The notes: generated by a model from the letters alone, not told the origin. Counted from the stretch's first letter, positions 22,090 through 35,281 are shown. The stretch: DNA of 64,000 bases from Petrosia ficiformis (GCA_947044365.1 OX345636.1:45633037-45697036); one strand, 5' to 3'. Numbers and translations are program-made.

Positions 22090-23160
22090 TGAATGGATTT
22101 TAAAATTTTCATTATTTACCTTCTTTTCTGAATGGAAATGTCTGCTATTATACATTAGACATTGTGCAGTAGAATACAGTTCATTATGTGTGTGATTGCT
22201 AGTGGTAGTATAATAGAAACATTTTTAGTGATATCACACGTCATAATTTTTAACGTATATAATTATGTATGTATAGTATGATGATGAAATCATCCCTTTG
22301 ATGTGGTGAGTCCTATATATTGTATATAGACCTTCCATGTGCACTCTATGCAAGAGATGTCACCATCATACTATATATATTACATATATCTCTTAATAAA
22401 AAACTTCTCATATATTGCAATTGCATGTGGCAATTCATGATCGTATTTACAGAATTGGTGGATTGAATCAAATTCTGAATGGTCTACAATAGTTATGTCT
22501 GTCATTAGAAGTTTATATAATTATAAACATTTTGGTGACATCATGCATGTCACAGTTTAATAATAAACCCTCTATATAAATTATTCTATAGCATGTATTA
22601 ATACTGGCAATTGAAATCAGTGGATATATTGAATCAAACATTACATAACATTAATTGTGACTAGCTAGAATAGTTCTGTTTGTCATCAGTAAAATTAAAC
22701 ATTTTTGCATATCACAGTTTAATTATAGATTGTGTATAACTCTTATTATACTGTGATGTGAGAGTATTTGTCATGGTAACCTTTTTGATATACCATGGGA
22801 GATAGATAAAACCATACTTAACTTAATAATTAATTATTTATCTGGCTTCAGTTTACATGAAAGTGTATTTATACGTTTTCTCTCTAGCTAGAATCACAAA
22901 TGTTTTAAACTTTGAAAGTGATAACAGCTCAGAAATGTAACTTACGAATTTTTGCTCTTGTACAAAATGTATGGTTGCATGATATTGTCCTGTGAATTAA
23001 TGAATCAATCCAGTTTTGTGTTGGTCACAGCTTCCCCACATTCCCTATCCATTAAATGTTGATGTCTGGCTACACAAGACTATATTCAAATTGAACATGT
23101 CTAACAATGTTAATAACAAGAATAATAAAAGAACATTTTCAATAAAAATGAAAGACGATT
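22090..23160. other. 3' flank of receptor copy 1
   Basis: No exon seen. It is homologous to 23620-24180 and 34476-35160 (shared blocks such as AGACATTGTGCAGTAGAATAC and CACATTCCCTATCCATT). Probable 3'UTR and downstream sequence. Confidence 0.6.
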
Positions 23161-23162
23161 TA

Positions 23163-23367
23163 GGGATCAAAACCCAAAAAGCATGCAAACAAGGTTGGGA
23201 AGCTAACATAGAACCCAAAATCACTTCCATATAACCCTACATAAGTACTTACACTGCTATAAAACAAAATACAAAGAGCTGTACTTATGTAGGGTTATAT
23301 GGAAGTGATTTGGGTCCTATGTTAGCTTCCCAACCTTGTTTGCATGCTTTTTGGGTTTTGACATCCC
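23163..23367. repeat. large foldback repeat at a duplication boundary
   Basis: Left arm about 23163-23255 and right arm about 23280-23367 are near-perfect reverse complements over about 85-90 bp (AAAACCCAAAAAGCATGC ... GCATGCTTTTTGGGTTTT). A related single arm lies at 41176-41300. The right arm abuts the truncated receptor exon. Confidence 0.88.
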
Positions 23368-23372
23368 TATAC

Positions 23373-23619
23373 AGTATAAACAGTGGGAATGATGTTACTA
23401 CATGTAGCAAAGATGAATTAGAGACATACAGTTATGTTGGTTTGTCTATTACATCTAGAATATTTACTTCTATATTCGTACCATTGCTACTTCCACTTGT
23501 GATGATTGAGTGGCGACGATTTATACAATGGATGAAAATGTCGCTTAGAATGAAAATAACAACAGTCTCAAGTCTGTCAAAGCTAAACAGCTGTAATGAA
23601 ATGAGACTTGCCAAATAAC
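23373..23619 (+). pseudogene. fragment of Frizzled-like receptor last exon
   Basis: Second half of the last exon only: NSGNDVTTCSKDELETYSYV, then the TM7 region (VMIEWRRFIQWMK) to SCNEMRLAK and stop at 23617-23619. It starts abruptly at the foldback repeat and has no upstream exons. It is a truncated duplicate. Confidence 0.9.
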
Positions 23620-25355
23620 CAGAACAGAACAGTTCAATTCAGTTAGATTTTTAACATTTTCATTATTTACTTCCTTTTTTGAATGGAAATGTTTTGTTAA
23701 CTATATAGACATTGTGCAGTAGAATACAATTTTGTTTGTTATTGCTAGTAGTAAAACATTTTCTGCAATATCACAAATCATAGTTTTTAATGTATATATG
23801 TGTTTATCTCTTTATAAGAAACCTTTCTTATATTGCAATTACATGCAGCAATTCAATGATCATATTTACAGAATTGGTGGATAGCATCAAACACTAAATA
23901 GTTTAAGAAAAGAATTTCAAGCACCACAATAGTTATGTCTGTCGACAGTTTAATTATAAATATTTTGATGACATCATGCATGTCACCAGTTAAAATTAAT
24001 AATAAACCCACTATATATAGCAAGTATATATTGATACTGGCAATTGTTTTGCAAAATCAGTCAATACATACATTGAATCAAACATGGATATCAATAACTG
24101 TGCACTAGCTAGAATAGTGCTGTTTGCCATGAGTAAAATTTAACATTTTTGCATGTCACAGTTTAATTATAAATAGATACATGCACACACACACACACAC
24201 AATATACCTATACACATACATTGATAATATATAGACATACATACATTGTGTTGATAAGATGGAAACACTGGGTATAAATGGAACAACATTGCCTGATCGG
24301 GATGAAATAGACTGATAGAAGAGAGGGTACAAGAATTAACAAAACAGGAGCAACTGGAACAGATGACATCAATGAAACATGACCAGTTACAACAGGCGAC
24401 ATCAATGAGCTTAATAAAACAAGATCAGTTAGATCAGACAAGATCAATGAAACAAGATCAATGAAACAAGATGAAGCAGAAATAGAGATATATGAAATTG
24501 CAAGTGATAATGCTTTTTACAATTATTTTTATTTTATTTTTAAATACGAAAATAAGTATTAAATATACTCTTATATAAGAGTGCATTGTGTGAATAATTA
24601 ATAATGAACAATTGAAATGTAGAATTTCTTTTAACAATAATACTAACATTATACAAGGTAGCTTAATATTGCAATCGGCAAAAAGAAATAGCAAACAAGA
24701 ACAATTATTATTACAAGTTCAAAATGTAAATATAATTACAGATACACCACCTGCAGCATTTTCCATACCATGACCATTGGCCAGCCTCATGCTGTCCTAC
24801 ATAATTATTGGATTTCACAATTTGCCTCATGACCAAAATACCATCCACAAATAGTGCAAAAGGAGAAAGATGCATGACAAGCGTCTACAGGCTCTTCTTT
24901 TTTTCAATAATTCAGCTGTTGTTATAAATCACAACATTTACTATAGGGAATCTAGTTGGAGCTCTTACATAAATTTAATAGTTCTTTTAATATCATGCAT
25001 GGTTCAACATTCATACAACATAAAGTATTATTTTTATTGTAATTATGTTTATTTTGGAATGTGATTTAACATGTAATGAAGAATACATTTTAATAGGCTA
25101 TATAGTAGTTTTGCTACTACGCTTATGTTTAGTTCTTACACGTCACTTTTTACATCAGTAAGCACAAAAATAGTTCTTTATATAGACATGGTTCTGTCTA
25201 GCCAAAATCTAGATGCAAGTACTAGTTGAGCTATATAACTCACCAGTGTTAAATCGGTCTAAGCGTGCGCTTAATTGTCGTTGAAGAACTATATATAGGA
25301 GTATAACAAGATTTGTCAGTGGTTGATATATAATTATATCACAGAAAAAACATTA
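23620..25355. other. duplicated intergenic block between receptor copies
   Basis: Holds 3' flank sequence, then from about 24230 a copy of 14700-16210. A stretch near 24325-24470 reads as a Gln/Met-rich repeat (QEQLEQMTSM, IKQDQLDQTRSM) before a stop; its partner near 14835-14945 also reads in part. Possible remnant of a coiled-coil exon. Conserved receptor 5' sequence lies at 25190-25355. No intact gene seen. Confidence 0.45.
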
Positions 25356-26229
25356 ATGGTGAGCAACATTAAATACTGTTAGTATATATATATATATATA
25401 TATATTCCTCTAGAGCAGCCAAATACTCATCTTGTATTCAGACATAATAACTGCTAAACCTAATTACATTAATTATCTAACCAAAGCATCTCCAGGCAAT
25501 TCAATCATCAAACAAAACTATAATTATGTTAAGTATTTCATCTCGTTTCACAGGACAAAAGCAGGTTTAAACTTGCATTACAGTACATCGTAATATGCAG
25601 TTTTACTGTACTACTTATCATCTCATTTGCATACACATTCATTGTGTATATCTCGTCTGAAAAGAAGGAACTCGAAGTATGTTATGCATGTGAAGTGTTA
25701 ATATGTGCAATGCTGGTCAGTTCTGTTTTATAATGTGATTATCACAGTTATTGCTAGTCCTAGGAAATGGGCTATTTGTATCACATACATAACTACATCT
25801 AGTTATGTATAGTCACAGTTGTTGCTAGTCATGATTAGGAGTTTATTTGCAGTTATATGTGCAGCATACTATAGTTTTACCATTAACTGTTAATTTAATA
25901 TCACAACTTGTGTCATTTTATAATTACTAAAGGTCATTCACAAATGACTCAGAAAATAGTTAGTTTTGAATAATAAACAACATTTTTACCATCTTCATAC
26001 AATTACCCTCTAAGCATGATCATTGTGAATTAATGTCAATTGAGTTTAGACAAAAATTGTGTGGTTTATTTTTCATAACTATCACTTCCTTCTTAAGGAT
26101 GAGATACATATTGATGAGATTTGTCGTCCTTACTCTAATGGTGATCAATATGAAAATAATTCTAATCTTTCATTTTTTGGAACTTTATTACAGAATATAT
26201 CAGGTATCTTGTGTCATTTCTCATTAACT

Positions 26230-27780
26230 ATGTAGTCCTGATTACATAGATGATTTTGGTTGGTTACAAGAGTTTCAAACTTTAAGTGTAAATTTATTTT
26301 TCTCAATGCTGATTTGTGTTTCCTGCCAGGCCGTATTTACAAGTACTAGTTTATCTAGTAACAAAAACAGGAAAACAGTGTACATATCATTGTACTGTAT
26401 GTATAACGTGTAGTATAATTATTATAATTATTCCCATTCTAACACCATAACATGTGTGAAACAGAATAAGTACTATCAGTTATAGTATGACTAGTTTCTC
26501 AAAGAGTCACAATACCTTACCAAAAAGGGTTTTAGTTATAGTTAACACTACTATGTACATATGTACATGTTTGTACCTATAATATCCTTTGTATCTAAAT
26601 TACTGTGACATTCTTTATTATGGCATGTATATACTTTAATTTATATACTGTGTAGTCAATATAAAAACATATTATTAATATTGTATTGAAACTCATGTAA
26701 CTAAATAAGGCAAGGCTTTAAATAAACCATTAATGTTTATAGTCTACAATAAGATTAATATCTCATTACATACTGATAATCAATAACTGTCTATAACTGC
26801 TGTATCTTGAACACTAGACACTTCTCAACTTCCAAATTTAGTATGTATACTCTCCTCTAAAGTGGCAAGAGAGTGGACTTACTAATATCTTCTCTACTAT
26901 ACTGGAAGCTATCACAAAGTCAGTCAGAAATCTGTTTTGCATTTGCACTGTTGTCCATCACTACTGGAGACCAAGTGATTTCACATAAGTTGGTAAGTGC
27001 TGTGTACAATAGTGCATAAAGGCCACACAGCTCGATAAGTGTATGCATATAGTCGTCAACATTGAATCGAGTCAGCAGCAAACAAGGCATGGTGTCTACA
27101 AACTTATTTTGGCAACTACACTGAAGACTCACGCACATATTTATATTTATAACTGTTTGAATTATCAGGTCAATAAATCATTTATATGCCTCTACATACA
27201 TGAGTTGTATAGGTATTTACTTATTAACCTTTCGTTTTGATTCAGTGATTCTATGTAACATTTGATACATACACATAAAAATAATTATAATAATATTTGA
27301 AATATATATATACATTGGCATAGCTGGGGCCATAAGTACTAATTAATGCAAACTGTCGTAAATCAGGATAGATAAAATCAAAAATGAAATGTATATAATT
27401 AAAGTAGACATTTATACAGGAAACGATTAAGTACCAGCTGAAACAAAGTTTATTCAGTTTTTGCAAATCATGCTCACACTTCAATATAATTATATATAAT
27501 TTAGAATAAACAATGATTTGGCTTGAGTGTCAACATCTAAATATCTACTACATATAGCATATGTTTTTCATCCTTTTAGTATAATATACATGTCTGTTCA
27601 TTATTTTATTATATCACTACTGTATGAGCTACCAGTAATTGCTTAAAGTAGGCTGTTGTGTTTCATGCATGCATGAGAAAGTCAGCCATGATTACTGAAT
27701 GCTGGACACCAAAAGCAAACATAATAAAAGAGGGATACTTTTTTCTTTTTCAATTTAAACCATTACTTTAATCTCTATAA
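26230..27780. other. inserted sequence in intron 3 of receptor copy 2
   Basis: This intron is about 1.6 kb against about 0.5 kb in copy 1. It contains a TTAGTT-family fragment (about 26480-26550), a minus-strand open stretch of unknown nature (about 27138-26920, e.g. RFNVDDYMHTLIELCGLY), and a fragment of the ATCCC MITE family (about 27640-27740). No gene recognised. Confidence 0.5.
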
Positions 27781-28533
27781 TGTCTTCCCTTGTTCATGAC
27801 TTCGTTATCTTTATTCATTATGTAGTTGATGAGATATATACTAATCATCCTATGTGTTTAGATGCACTATTACCAGTATTTTGTTCAATATTATATTCTG
27901 ATAATACTGACATGGTAAGTGTATATAATATATATATACTAAATCTCTACATATAGTTGTGTACATACTAATATTTTAAAAGTATGAATAGTACAATAAC
28001 AAACAACTAAGAATTAAGCAATGTTTAATGTTTAAAGCCAATTCAAAATCAAGATAATCATATAATATAATTATATAAACATTATAATACATTATAATAA
28101 TAATATTTTAGTCAGGAGGGTGGAATGGATACAGCAGTTCTCTAAATGAGTGCAATTCAGTTTTACCTAATGAACAAATACTCTACCTGGCATCTCTTCC
28201 AACAGGTATATTCATTTTCTGCTAATATATCAAATTTATCTACATGCATTTATATACTCTCCTATATGTCATACTATTTGAAGGCTTTCCTTTTGTCACA
28301 GTATATTTTGAAGACATAACATGCGCTGATGGGTTTTATCTACTGAACTATACATGTCGACCACACTGTACTCAGTTTGAAAACGTATATTATAGTACTG
28401 GTACAATCGAGATTGGTTTTGAATACTTTATTGCCATTTCTAATGCAATTATCACTTCACTTTTTCTTGTTGTGGTCTGCTTCAACAGAAAGACAATGTT
28501 AGTTCTGAAATGATGATTTTTATGGCCCAAAGC

Positions 28534-28921
28534 CATCCCTATAATTGCTTTCCAAACATTTCGAACTATTATGTTTGTGTCACTTGCGCGAGTATGCGTT
28601 CTATACGTAGGGAAGTTGTGTCATTCCGTCGGGCTCGGTCAATTAATGGGCGTGCCGCGTAAAAGAACGCGCGCTTACTGTCAATAACTACAGCAGAGAA
28701 ACAGTCTTTAACAAGTAAATAAAATAAGTTGTTGTTTTTCAGACATGAGGAAGTTATCATTTAGAACATTTGAGAGAGCACTTCAGTAACTGCACTTATT
28801 CTGCAGCCAGAATAAAATTATTACTTCTTCAGGCCACTGATTTCGAGTACACAGAAATGTAGAGACACTAGTGCTATCAGCAGTGATTGATACATAGTCA
28901 TCATAAAGCAATTATAGGGAT
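28534..28921. mobile_element. MITE of the ATCCCTATGATTGCTTT family, copy B
   Basis: Ends ATCCCTATAATTGCTTT and AAAGCAATTATAGGGAT, preceded by TATGGCCCAAAGCC. Copy 1 of the receptor lacks it at the matching place (GATTTTTAAATATG near 18258), so it inserted after the duplication. Confidence 0.85.
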
Positions 28922-29152
28922 ACTTTCTTCTCAGTATATCTTGTTAAATACATCTTTCTATTTCTTTGTGTTTTTCTGAATAGTATGTTTGTGTTTGAAA
29001 AATAATTGATTTTCTTTACATTTTAATATGGCTGCTACCTTAGTCCTATATATGCTAATTTCATATCACATCAGGGAGTAAAATGCAGTTTCGATATAAT
29101 AGAGGAGACATGTCACACTTAAGCAGTGTAATACCAAAAGTGAATTGCTGAT

Positions 29153-29401
29153 TAATATGAATTGATAAAGCCATTTCTGCTTCAGAATGTATTACACAAC
29201 CATTTTGGAACACCATTTGAAATGTAAATATAAAAAGAAAAATATTTTTTTTTAGTTTGATATACCTAGCACATCTACAAATATATTTATATAAGTATAG
29301 GTTATACACCAAGGTAAAGGTTTCTACTGGATTTATCAAACCGAGGGCCGTTGGTTGTGTAATACATTCTGAAGCAGAAATGGCTTTGTCAATTCATATT
29401 A
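29153..29401. repeat. 48-bp inverted duplication
   Basis: 29153-29200 and 29354-29401 are reverse complements with one mismatch (core GCCATTTCTGCTTCAGAATG). The left copy matches 18705-18740 of receptor copy 1, so the right arm is an inverted duplicate made during rearrangement. Confidence 0.9.
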
Positions 29402-29731
29402 ATATATAGTGTATGCTACCAGGGTAACTGGTTGATGTTGTTGCATGTTAATGCAAGTATACAGTGTTTATGCTATATCGTTTATTGTATGCATATTGTT
29501 GGTACTACAGCTATATATAAAATAATGTTAATTTTATACATACTACATATCATTATTTGTCACGCATACCGTAAATTAATATTACCAAGAGTATATTATA
29601 TACTCTTGATATTACCTTTCCTATTCTATATTTAAGAGTAAAATGTCAATTATTGATCACTACCGATACATGGACGCTATAGCGCTCTCTTTACCACTGC
29701 AACTGGTACTACACCATAGTAAGAAAGTATA

Positions 29732-32572
29732 GAGTATGGGAGGGTATTACGAGACATATAACTATTTTTCATCATAACTTCAATTCTAAAAACTTTAAAA
29801 ACTCGAAATTTTAAAAGAAATTTCTTTAAGCATGATATTTTACAACAATATATTTGTGTGTGAAAAAAAAAGTATTGAATTACAATACATACAAAAAATT
29901 AATTATTCAAGTTGTACCAATTATGAGACAAGTGTTGGTATTATGAGACACTATAAAATTCAAATGATGAACACAAATTTAAGGTTCAGAAGTTTATACC
30001 TGACATTCAAAGCAATAGTAAAAGTCAGGAATCTCCTCCTCTCTTGTATAACCAGTACATTTCAGATCATACCATGCCTCACAGCTGTCGCAGCACACCC
30101 ACACATCGCCTTCATCTGGATAGACAAAACCACACTTAGGACAAATAGCACTGTCTTCATCATCTTCACCAGAGTTTTCTTCCTCATTTACCACAAAGTT
30201 TCCTTTCTGTTGCTGTGATTTTCCAGGTTTCACTTTCGTTTTCCTTTCCTTAGGTTTCTTTTGAAGCTTCTGTTTCTTTCCCATTTTTTTCTTCTCCTTT
30301 TCTGCCTCCTTTACTTTCTTTTTTTCTTCTTTCTCTGCCTTCCTTTTCTCTCTTTCTAATCGTCTAGCTTCCTTAGCTTGCTGTTCAGCTGCCTTTGCAG
30401 CTTCCTGTGACTTTATTTTCTCCAACACTTCTATGTCTGTAATGCACACAGCCTTTTTATTAAGACCCTCCTTGCACTTTCTTTTCTTAGTAGCTTCTTT
30501 TGGTTTTGGTAGAACTAAAACTTCTGATAGGACAGCGGAAGAATCAGAAGCTCCAACAGATGATGACAATGTCCCAGATTGTGACTCTACACTGAGTGAA
30601 TTACTGAAACAATGCTCACTACTGGCATCAGTGGGGTGATTAATTCGAACCCATGCTTCATAATCGGGATCTTGTAGATCATAACCTTCTTGAAAACGAC
30701 GTTCGTACAACCTCTCTTGTTCAGAAGTACATAGCAGATCATTGGACTGAATGTCATCCAGCTGTAAGTCAGTCAGCTTAATTACTAAATCAACACTTGC
30801 CTGTTCTGTTTCACAATCTACTACTGCTGCCAGCTTTTTTGTGACTGTACCATCACTAGAGGATTGTTCTTTGTGACCCTCACCACTAGTGGGTTTTTTA
30901 GGCCATTGAAAGGCTTTGGAGGGTGCCAAATCTCTATCATCGATAGCTCCTGGATTTAAAGGATAAACACCACTCTTTCTAAAACCACTCATGATATTCA
31001 CAGGAGTGTGTGAACTAGGCCATGCTGATCCAATTAAAGATGCTATCAGATCTGTGGTAATTACACGACCAGGGTTTTTGGCAATATACATGGCACAGGC
31101 TTTGGAGAAGTTGGCTTTGAATGACTTGAAGACACCTACATCCAACGGCTGCAATATGTGACTTGTATGTGCAGGTAAACAGAGGAGATGAATATCATTA
31201 GCACGAGCTAACTCGATCAGTTCAACGGAGACATGTGATGCATGACCATCCTGAATTAGAACCACAGGTCGAGCTGGAGGAATATTCTCCAAGAAGAATT
31301 TGAACCATTCCAAATAGACTTCTTTGGACATCCAACCACTCTCAGTTTTACTGAAGAGAGTTCCAGGAACAGCCCCTTTCCTAAGATGATCAGGTACACT
31401 CCTTTTACGAGGAAAAACTAAGCATGGTGGCAATACAATAGCAGATGCAGAAACACACGACAGAATTGTGTGAGTTTTTCCTCGTTCTGCTGAAGAAATG
31501 GTATATACTTTATGGCGACCTAATTCAGCTATCACTTTGCCTGGTCTATGGACAATGGTAACTCCAGTCTCATCTGCATTAAATATCTGCATAGGCTTGG
31601 AAATTACATTTAACTTGCCATAAATAGCCCCCAGTTTACCAAAAAAGTCACTGATGTTTTCTTTGTTGGCACTTAAAGCACGACAATAGGCCAATGATTG
31701 GGGCATGCGAACAGTCAAATTAGGGTGTCGTGACTTGAAACCTTGAAACCACCATCGACCAGCCTTTTCATTTTTGAAAGGATGGGGCCTCTTGCATTTT
31801 TCAACAATAATATATACCATATGCATTACAGCTTCCCTTGTAAGCCCATAACCCATATCAGCCATCTGTATTAAATAATGCACAATTCTTTCTTCTTCTT
31901 CTTTGGTTAAGATCGTTGCAGGCCCTGGTCGACAATCAAGGTCCACTTTGCCTGTCACTCTTCTCCTTAATGTTTCGACAGGTACATTATACAGCCTTCC
32001 TGCCTCTCTTAATCCTTTACCTTGATTCACACTCTCCACAGCTGCTCTCATGCTTTCGTCACTCCATAATTTTCTGGTTTTTCTTGCTTCCATTAGTATA
32101 GCCCAGATCCCTATGATCACGAAAAAATATTTATTATCATGATTATAATTACGTATTTTTCACTATTGGAGAGCATTATATAAACGCTATCTACTACTGA
32201 CAGGTTAACTGTTCTATTTAAAAGGCTAAAACAAATTTACATTCATCTCACCGGGAGAAAGCGGGCTCAGTCCCGTTTTTTGACGAAATAGAGACACTTG
32301 ATTCAATCAAAAATCCCAAAGAAAACAGTCCTGCAGAACAACTTAGTCGTCCACCATTTATAAAATCCAAATCTCTCTACTGAGCATGCTCAGAAATCCA
32401 ACCAATATGGTGTCATCGTTGCGGTTGCGTATTTTCGTAGCTTACTTTATTTCTGGCTTTTAAAAAATTTGTGGTAAATTGTCTATGGGTAATAAACTAG
32501 TAACAATAATTTCAGGCAAATTCGTTTGTGTGTCCCATGATACCTACCGTCTCATAATGCCTACCCATACTC
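29732..32572 (-). mobile_element. complete pogo-superfamily DNA transposon
   Basis: 2841 bp flanked by TA on both sides. Inverted ends: left GAGTATGGGAGGGTATTACG, right (reverse complement) GAGTATGGGTAGGCATTATG, about 22 bp with a few mismatches. It encodes one long open transposase on the minus strand. It lies in the second receptor copy where two receptor exons are missing. Confidence 0.88.
29994..32093 (-). CDS. pogo/Jerky-type DDE transposase with C-terminal PHD-like finger
   Basis: 699 aa from the ATG at 32093, chosen because MEARKTRKLWSDESMRAAV starts the HTH_psq-like domain; an upstream in-frame ATG at 32120 adds nine residues. Order: Psq-type HTH (~5-50), CENP-B-type HTH (~60-135), DDE_1 catalytic core with D174 (FNADETGV), D282 (IQDGHASH), D318 (LQPLDVGVF), i.e. 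DD35D. Then a Lys/Glu-rich coiled region (~560-640) likely with nuclear signals. A C-terminal PHD-like finger ends the protein: CPKC, CCDSCEAWYDLKC, CFEC. The usual PHD histidine position (four residues after the second pair) is Asp. No stop or frameshift, so possibly still active, or recently so. Confidence 0.93.
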   Translation of the reverse strand: MEARKTRKLWSDESMRAAVESVNQGKGLREAGRLYNVPVETLRRRVTGKVDLDCRPGPATILTKEEEERIVHYLIQMADMGYGLTREAVMHMVYIIVEKCKRPHPFKNEKAGRWWFQGFKSRHPNLTVRMPQSLAYCRALSANKENISDFFGKLGAIYGKLNVISKPMQIFNADETGVTIVHRPGKVIAELGRHKVYTISSAERGKTHTILSCVSASAIVLPPCLVFPRKRSVPDHLRKGAVPGTLFSKTESGWMSKEVYLEWFKFFLENIPPARPVVLIQDGHASHVSVELIELARANDIHLLCLPAHTSHILQPLDVGVFKSFKANFSKACAMYIAKNPGRVITTDLIASLIGSAWPSSHTPVNIMSGFRKSGVYPLNPGAIDDRDLAPSKAFQWPKKPTSGEGHKEQSSSDGTVTKKLAAVVDCETEQASVDLVIKLTDLQLDDIQSNDLLCTSEQERLYERRFQEGYDLQDPDYEAWVRINHPTDASSEHCFSNSLSVESQSGTLSSSVGASDSSAVLSEVLVLPKPKEATKKRKCKEGLNKKAVCITDIEVLEKIKSQEAAKAAEQQAKEARRLEREKRKAEKEEKKKVKEAEKEKKKMGKKQKLQKKPKERKTKVKPGKSQQQKGNFVVNEEENSGEDDEDSAICPKCGFVYPDEGDVWVCCDSCEAWYDLKCTGYTREEEIPDFYYCFECQV

Positions 32573-32817
32573 TACTAAGTAATATCCCTGCATAACAAGT
32601 TTCATGATGATCGCTTGCTTGGTTTTGGAGTTATAAGCTTGCAAAAATAAAATTCGGACACACCTATAATCGGAAAAACTAATATATTTACAGACAGCTA
32701 TCCATACGTCTTATAGATCGAACTGCTGGAAATAAATGGCTACTGTAACATCTGCTGCAACTACCTATATTTATAAACCAAATCTCGTCTCTTACAGATG
32801 CTTGACTGATTTTTTGT

Positions 32818-33012
32818 ATTCTAGTTTAATTAACTAAACCAATATTAGGCTTACTAAAAGGGTTTTAGTTTTAGTTAACTAACTAAAAGTAGGCAATTTT
32901 CATTTTAGTTAGTTATAGTTATTGCAGTAGACCAGTAATTTAGTTACAGTTTAGTTAACAAAAGTCCTACTAAAAGGGGTTTTAGTTATAGTTAACTAAA
33001 ACAACACTACTA
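32818..33012. repeat. TTAGTTAACTAA-family repeat, copy 4
   Basis: TAGTTTAATTAACTAAACC, AATATTAGGCTTACTAAAAG, repeated TTTTAGTTATAGTTAACTAA, ending ACAACACTA. Same family as 21335-21590. Confidence 0.7.
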
Positions 33013-34475
33013 TAGACACATAGGAACTAGTATATCGGAAGAAAGCAGGTTATAAAAACTGCAACAATAGCAGCTGTAGCAGAAACATTATAAAAATGAC
33101 GCAAGAATCTTCAAAAAATAAGAAAAAAAAAAGTTTTGATAGGTTATTGAGTTTCAGACATGATGAAAATTAGGAGAAGGTGTAGAAGGAGGAGAGCAAC
33201 AGAATACCAACACAAGCTGAATATGCTGAGACAAATTATGTTATACACTTACACTCGCCTTTTAAATGCTTGCATTCACCTATAATATAATACTTACAGT
33301 AGCATAGTGCTGCATGCATTCAACAGTTCCTTTGTGTACAGGTATACTACTGATTATATATCCTACTACATCTTTTTTATGGATCCTATTTGTGATTGTC
33401 ATGTTTTGGAAGATGGTATTTCCAAGTAACTCACTTCGGTATCGTTATTTGGACAAATGGATTCATGCTTTAACTCCTTTAATCAGTGAGCACAATTATT
33501 ATTCAAATTCCATTTATATATATTTGGTGGCAATAGTAGATTCTATTCTATTTCACATAATAAATACTAAATATAGAATTCAGTACGTTTCTTTTTTTAA
33601 ATCTGGATTTATTATATTCCGTGAGTAATACACATGCATGCATGGTTTATTCTAATTTCAAAGCTATCAATCATAATTCTTTCTTTTTATTATAGGTATC
33701 ATTATTGTAATACCATATATTATGTTTATAACCACTAATGGAGACTTCTTCCCCATTCAAGATGACTTTCCATCACTCACTTGTGGATCAAGAAATGGTG
33801 TCTTTCACTTCAGCTACATAGTCCTTCCTTCAATATTTCTCTGCAGTCTTGGTATGTTCCTTTTGCTGATTATAGTTTTTCGTCTATAAATGGTAAGTAA
33901 TTGTAACTGCACAAATTATAAAGTACAAATAAGTGTAGTAAATTTCAATGAATCAATCTAATTGTGTAGCTCTAGATCTGTTGAAATGAATATACTGTTG
34001 TGCATTTGCTATGTAGAGGTATGGCTGCTCTATATGGAGAAAAGATACTGTTATAAATACAGCAGAAAAGAAGATACTTTTGCTTTTGATTACAGTGGGT
34101 TGTGTGGCTACAATTAATGGAGTATACAGCACCATTAGACTCCACACACGATTTAAACTTCAAGCAGCTCTTAAAAACTACATGTTATGTGAATTATCAG
34201 GATACAGTATAAACAGTGGGAATGATGATACTACATGTAGCAAAGATGAATTAGAGACATACAGTTATGCTGGCTTTTATGTTACAGCCAGAATATTTAC
34301 TTCTGTTTTTGTTCCATTTCTATTTCTACTTGTGATGATTGAGTGGCGATGTTTTATACAATGGATGAAAAAGTCGTTTCAAATGAAAAAAACAACAGTC
34401 TCAAGTTTGCCAAAGCTAAACAGCTGTAATGAAATGAGACTTGCCAAATTACCAGAACAGAACAATTCAGAGTAG

Positions 34476-35281
34476 TGAATGGATTTTTAACTTCCTTTTT
34501 TGAATGGAAATGTATTGTTAACTATATATATACATTAGACATTGTGCAGTAGAATACAGTTTTCTTTGTTATTGCTAGTAGTATAATAGGAAACATTTTT
34601 TTGTGATATCATACATGTCATAGTTTGTAATGTATACATGTGTATATCTCTTAATAAGAAACCATGTTTATATTGCAATTGCATGTGGCAATTCAATGAT
34701 CATTATATTTACTGATTGAATCAAACTTAAACATTTTGCATGTCACAGTTTAATTATACATTGTGTATAACTCTTATTATACTGTGATGTGAGAGTATTC
34801 TTTTGATATACCATGGGAATGGTCACAGTTTCCTCCACATTCCCTATCCATTGATATACCATGGGAGTGAAGCTTAATAATTAATTATTTATCTGGCTTC
34901 AGTTTACATGAAAGTGTTTTTATACGTTTTCTCTCTTGCTAGAATCATGAGATTTTTAAATTTGAAAGTGATAACAGTTCAGAAATGTAACTAACGAATT
35001 TTGGCTCAGGTACAAAATGTATGATTGCATGGTATTGCCTTGTGAATAAATGAATCATTCCATTTTTGTCTTGGTCACAGTTTCCCCCACATTCCCTATC
35101 CATTGAATCTTGATGTTTGGCTACACGAGACTATTTAAATTGAACATATCAAACAATGTTAATAATAATAATAATACTATTAGGAGTTGATAAAGAATAC
35201 CATTACTTTTACAATGAATATTAATTATTATTACTATTATCATAAAATTAATTTACATTTGTGTCACTTCATCCCACCATT
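34476..35281. other. 3' flank of receptor copy 2
   Basis: No exon seen. Homologous to the 3' flank of copy 1, with a local duplication of CACATTCCCTATCCATTGA (about 34836-34855 and 35090-35105). A short (AAT)n run precedes the convergent NEMO-like gene. Confidence 0.6.

Larger units (their letters stand above)
25356..34475 (+). pseudogene. Frizzled-like receptor, copy 2 (disrupted)
   Basis: Exon equivalents: ATG 25356-25358, 25554-25676, 26098-26203 (two extra codons), 27826-27914, 28112-28205, 28284-28497, 33341-33484, 33695-33893, 34017-34475. The exons matching 18516-18571 and 19295-19399 (first loop, TM2) are not found; the paralogous sequence is deleted and replaced by a MITE, an inverted duplication and a pogo transposon. 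In the TM5 exon the codon before the donor is TAA (CGT CTA TAA) where copy 1 has CAA. The remaining exons are open and close to copy 1. I infer a recently inactivated duplicate. Confidence 0.82.

Noticed and set aside
23016..23234. 72-codon ORF
   Set aside because: Runs through the arm of the foldback repeat.
26920..27138. 72-codon minus-strand ORF
   Set aside because: Looks somewhat protein-like but has no recognisable family, start context or neighbours; kept only as part of the intron insertion note.
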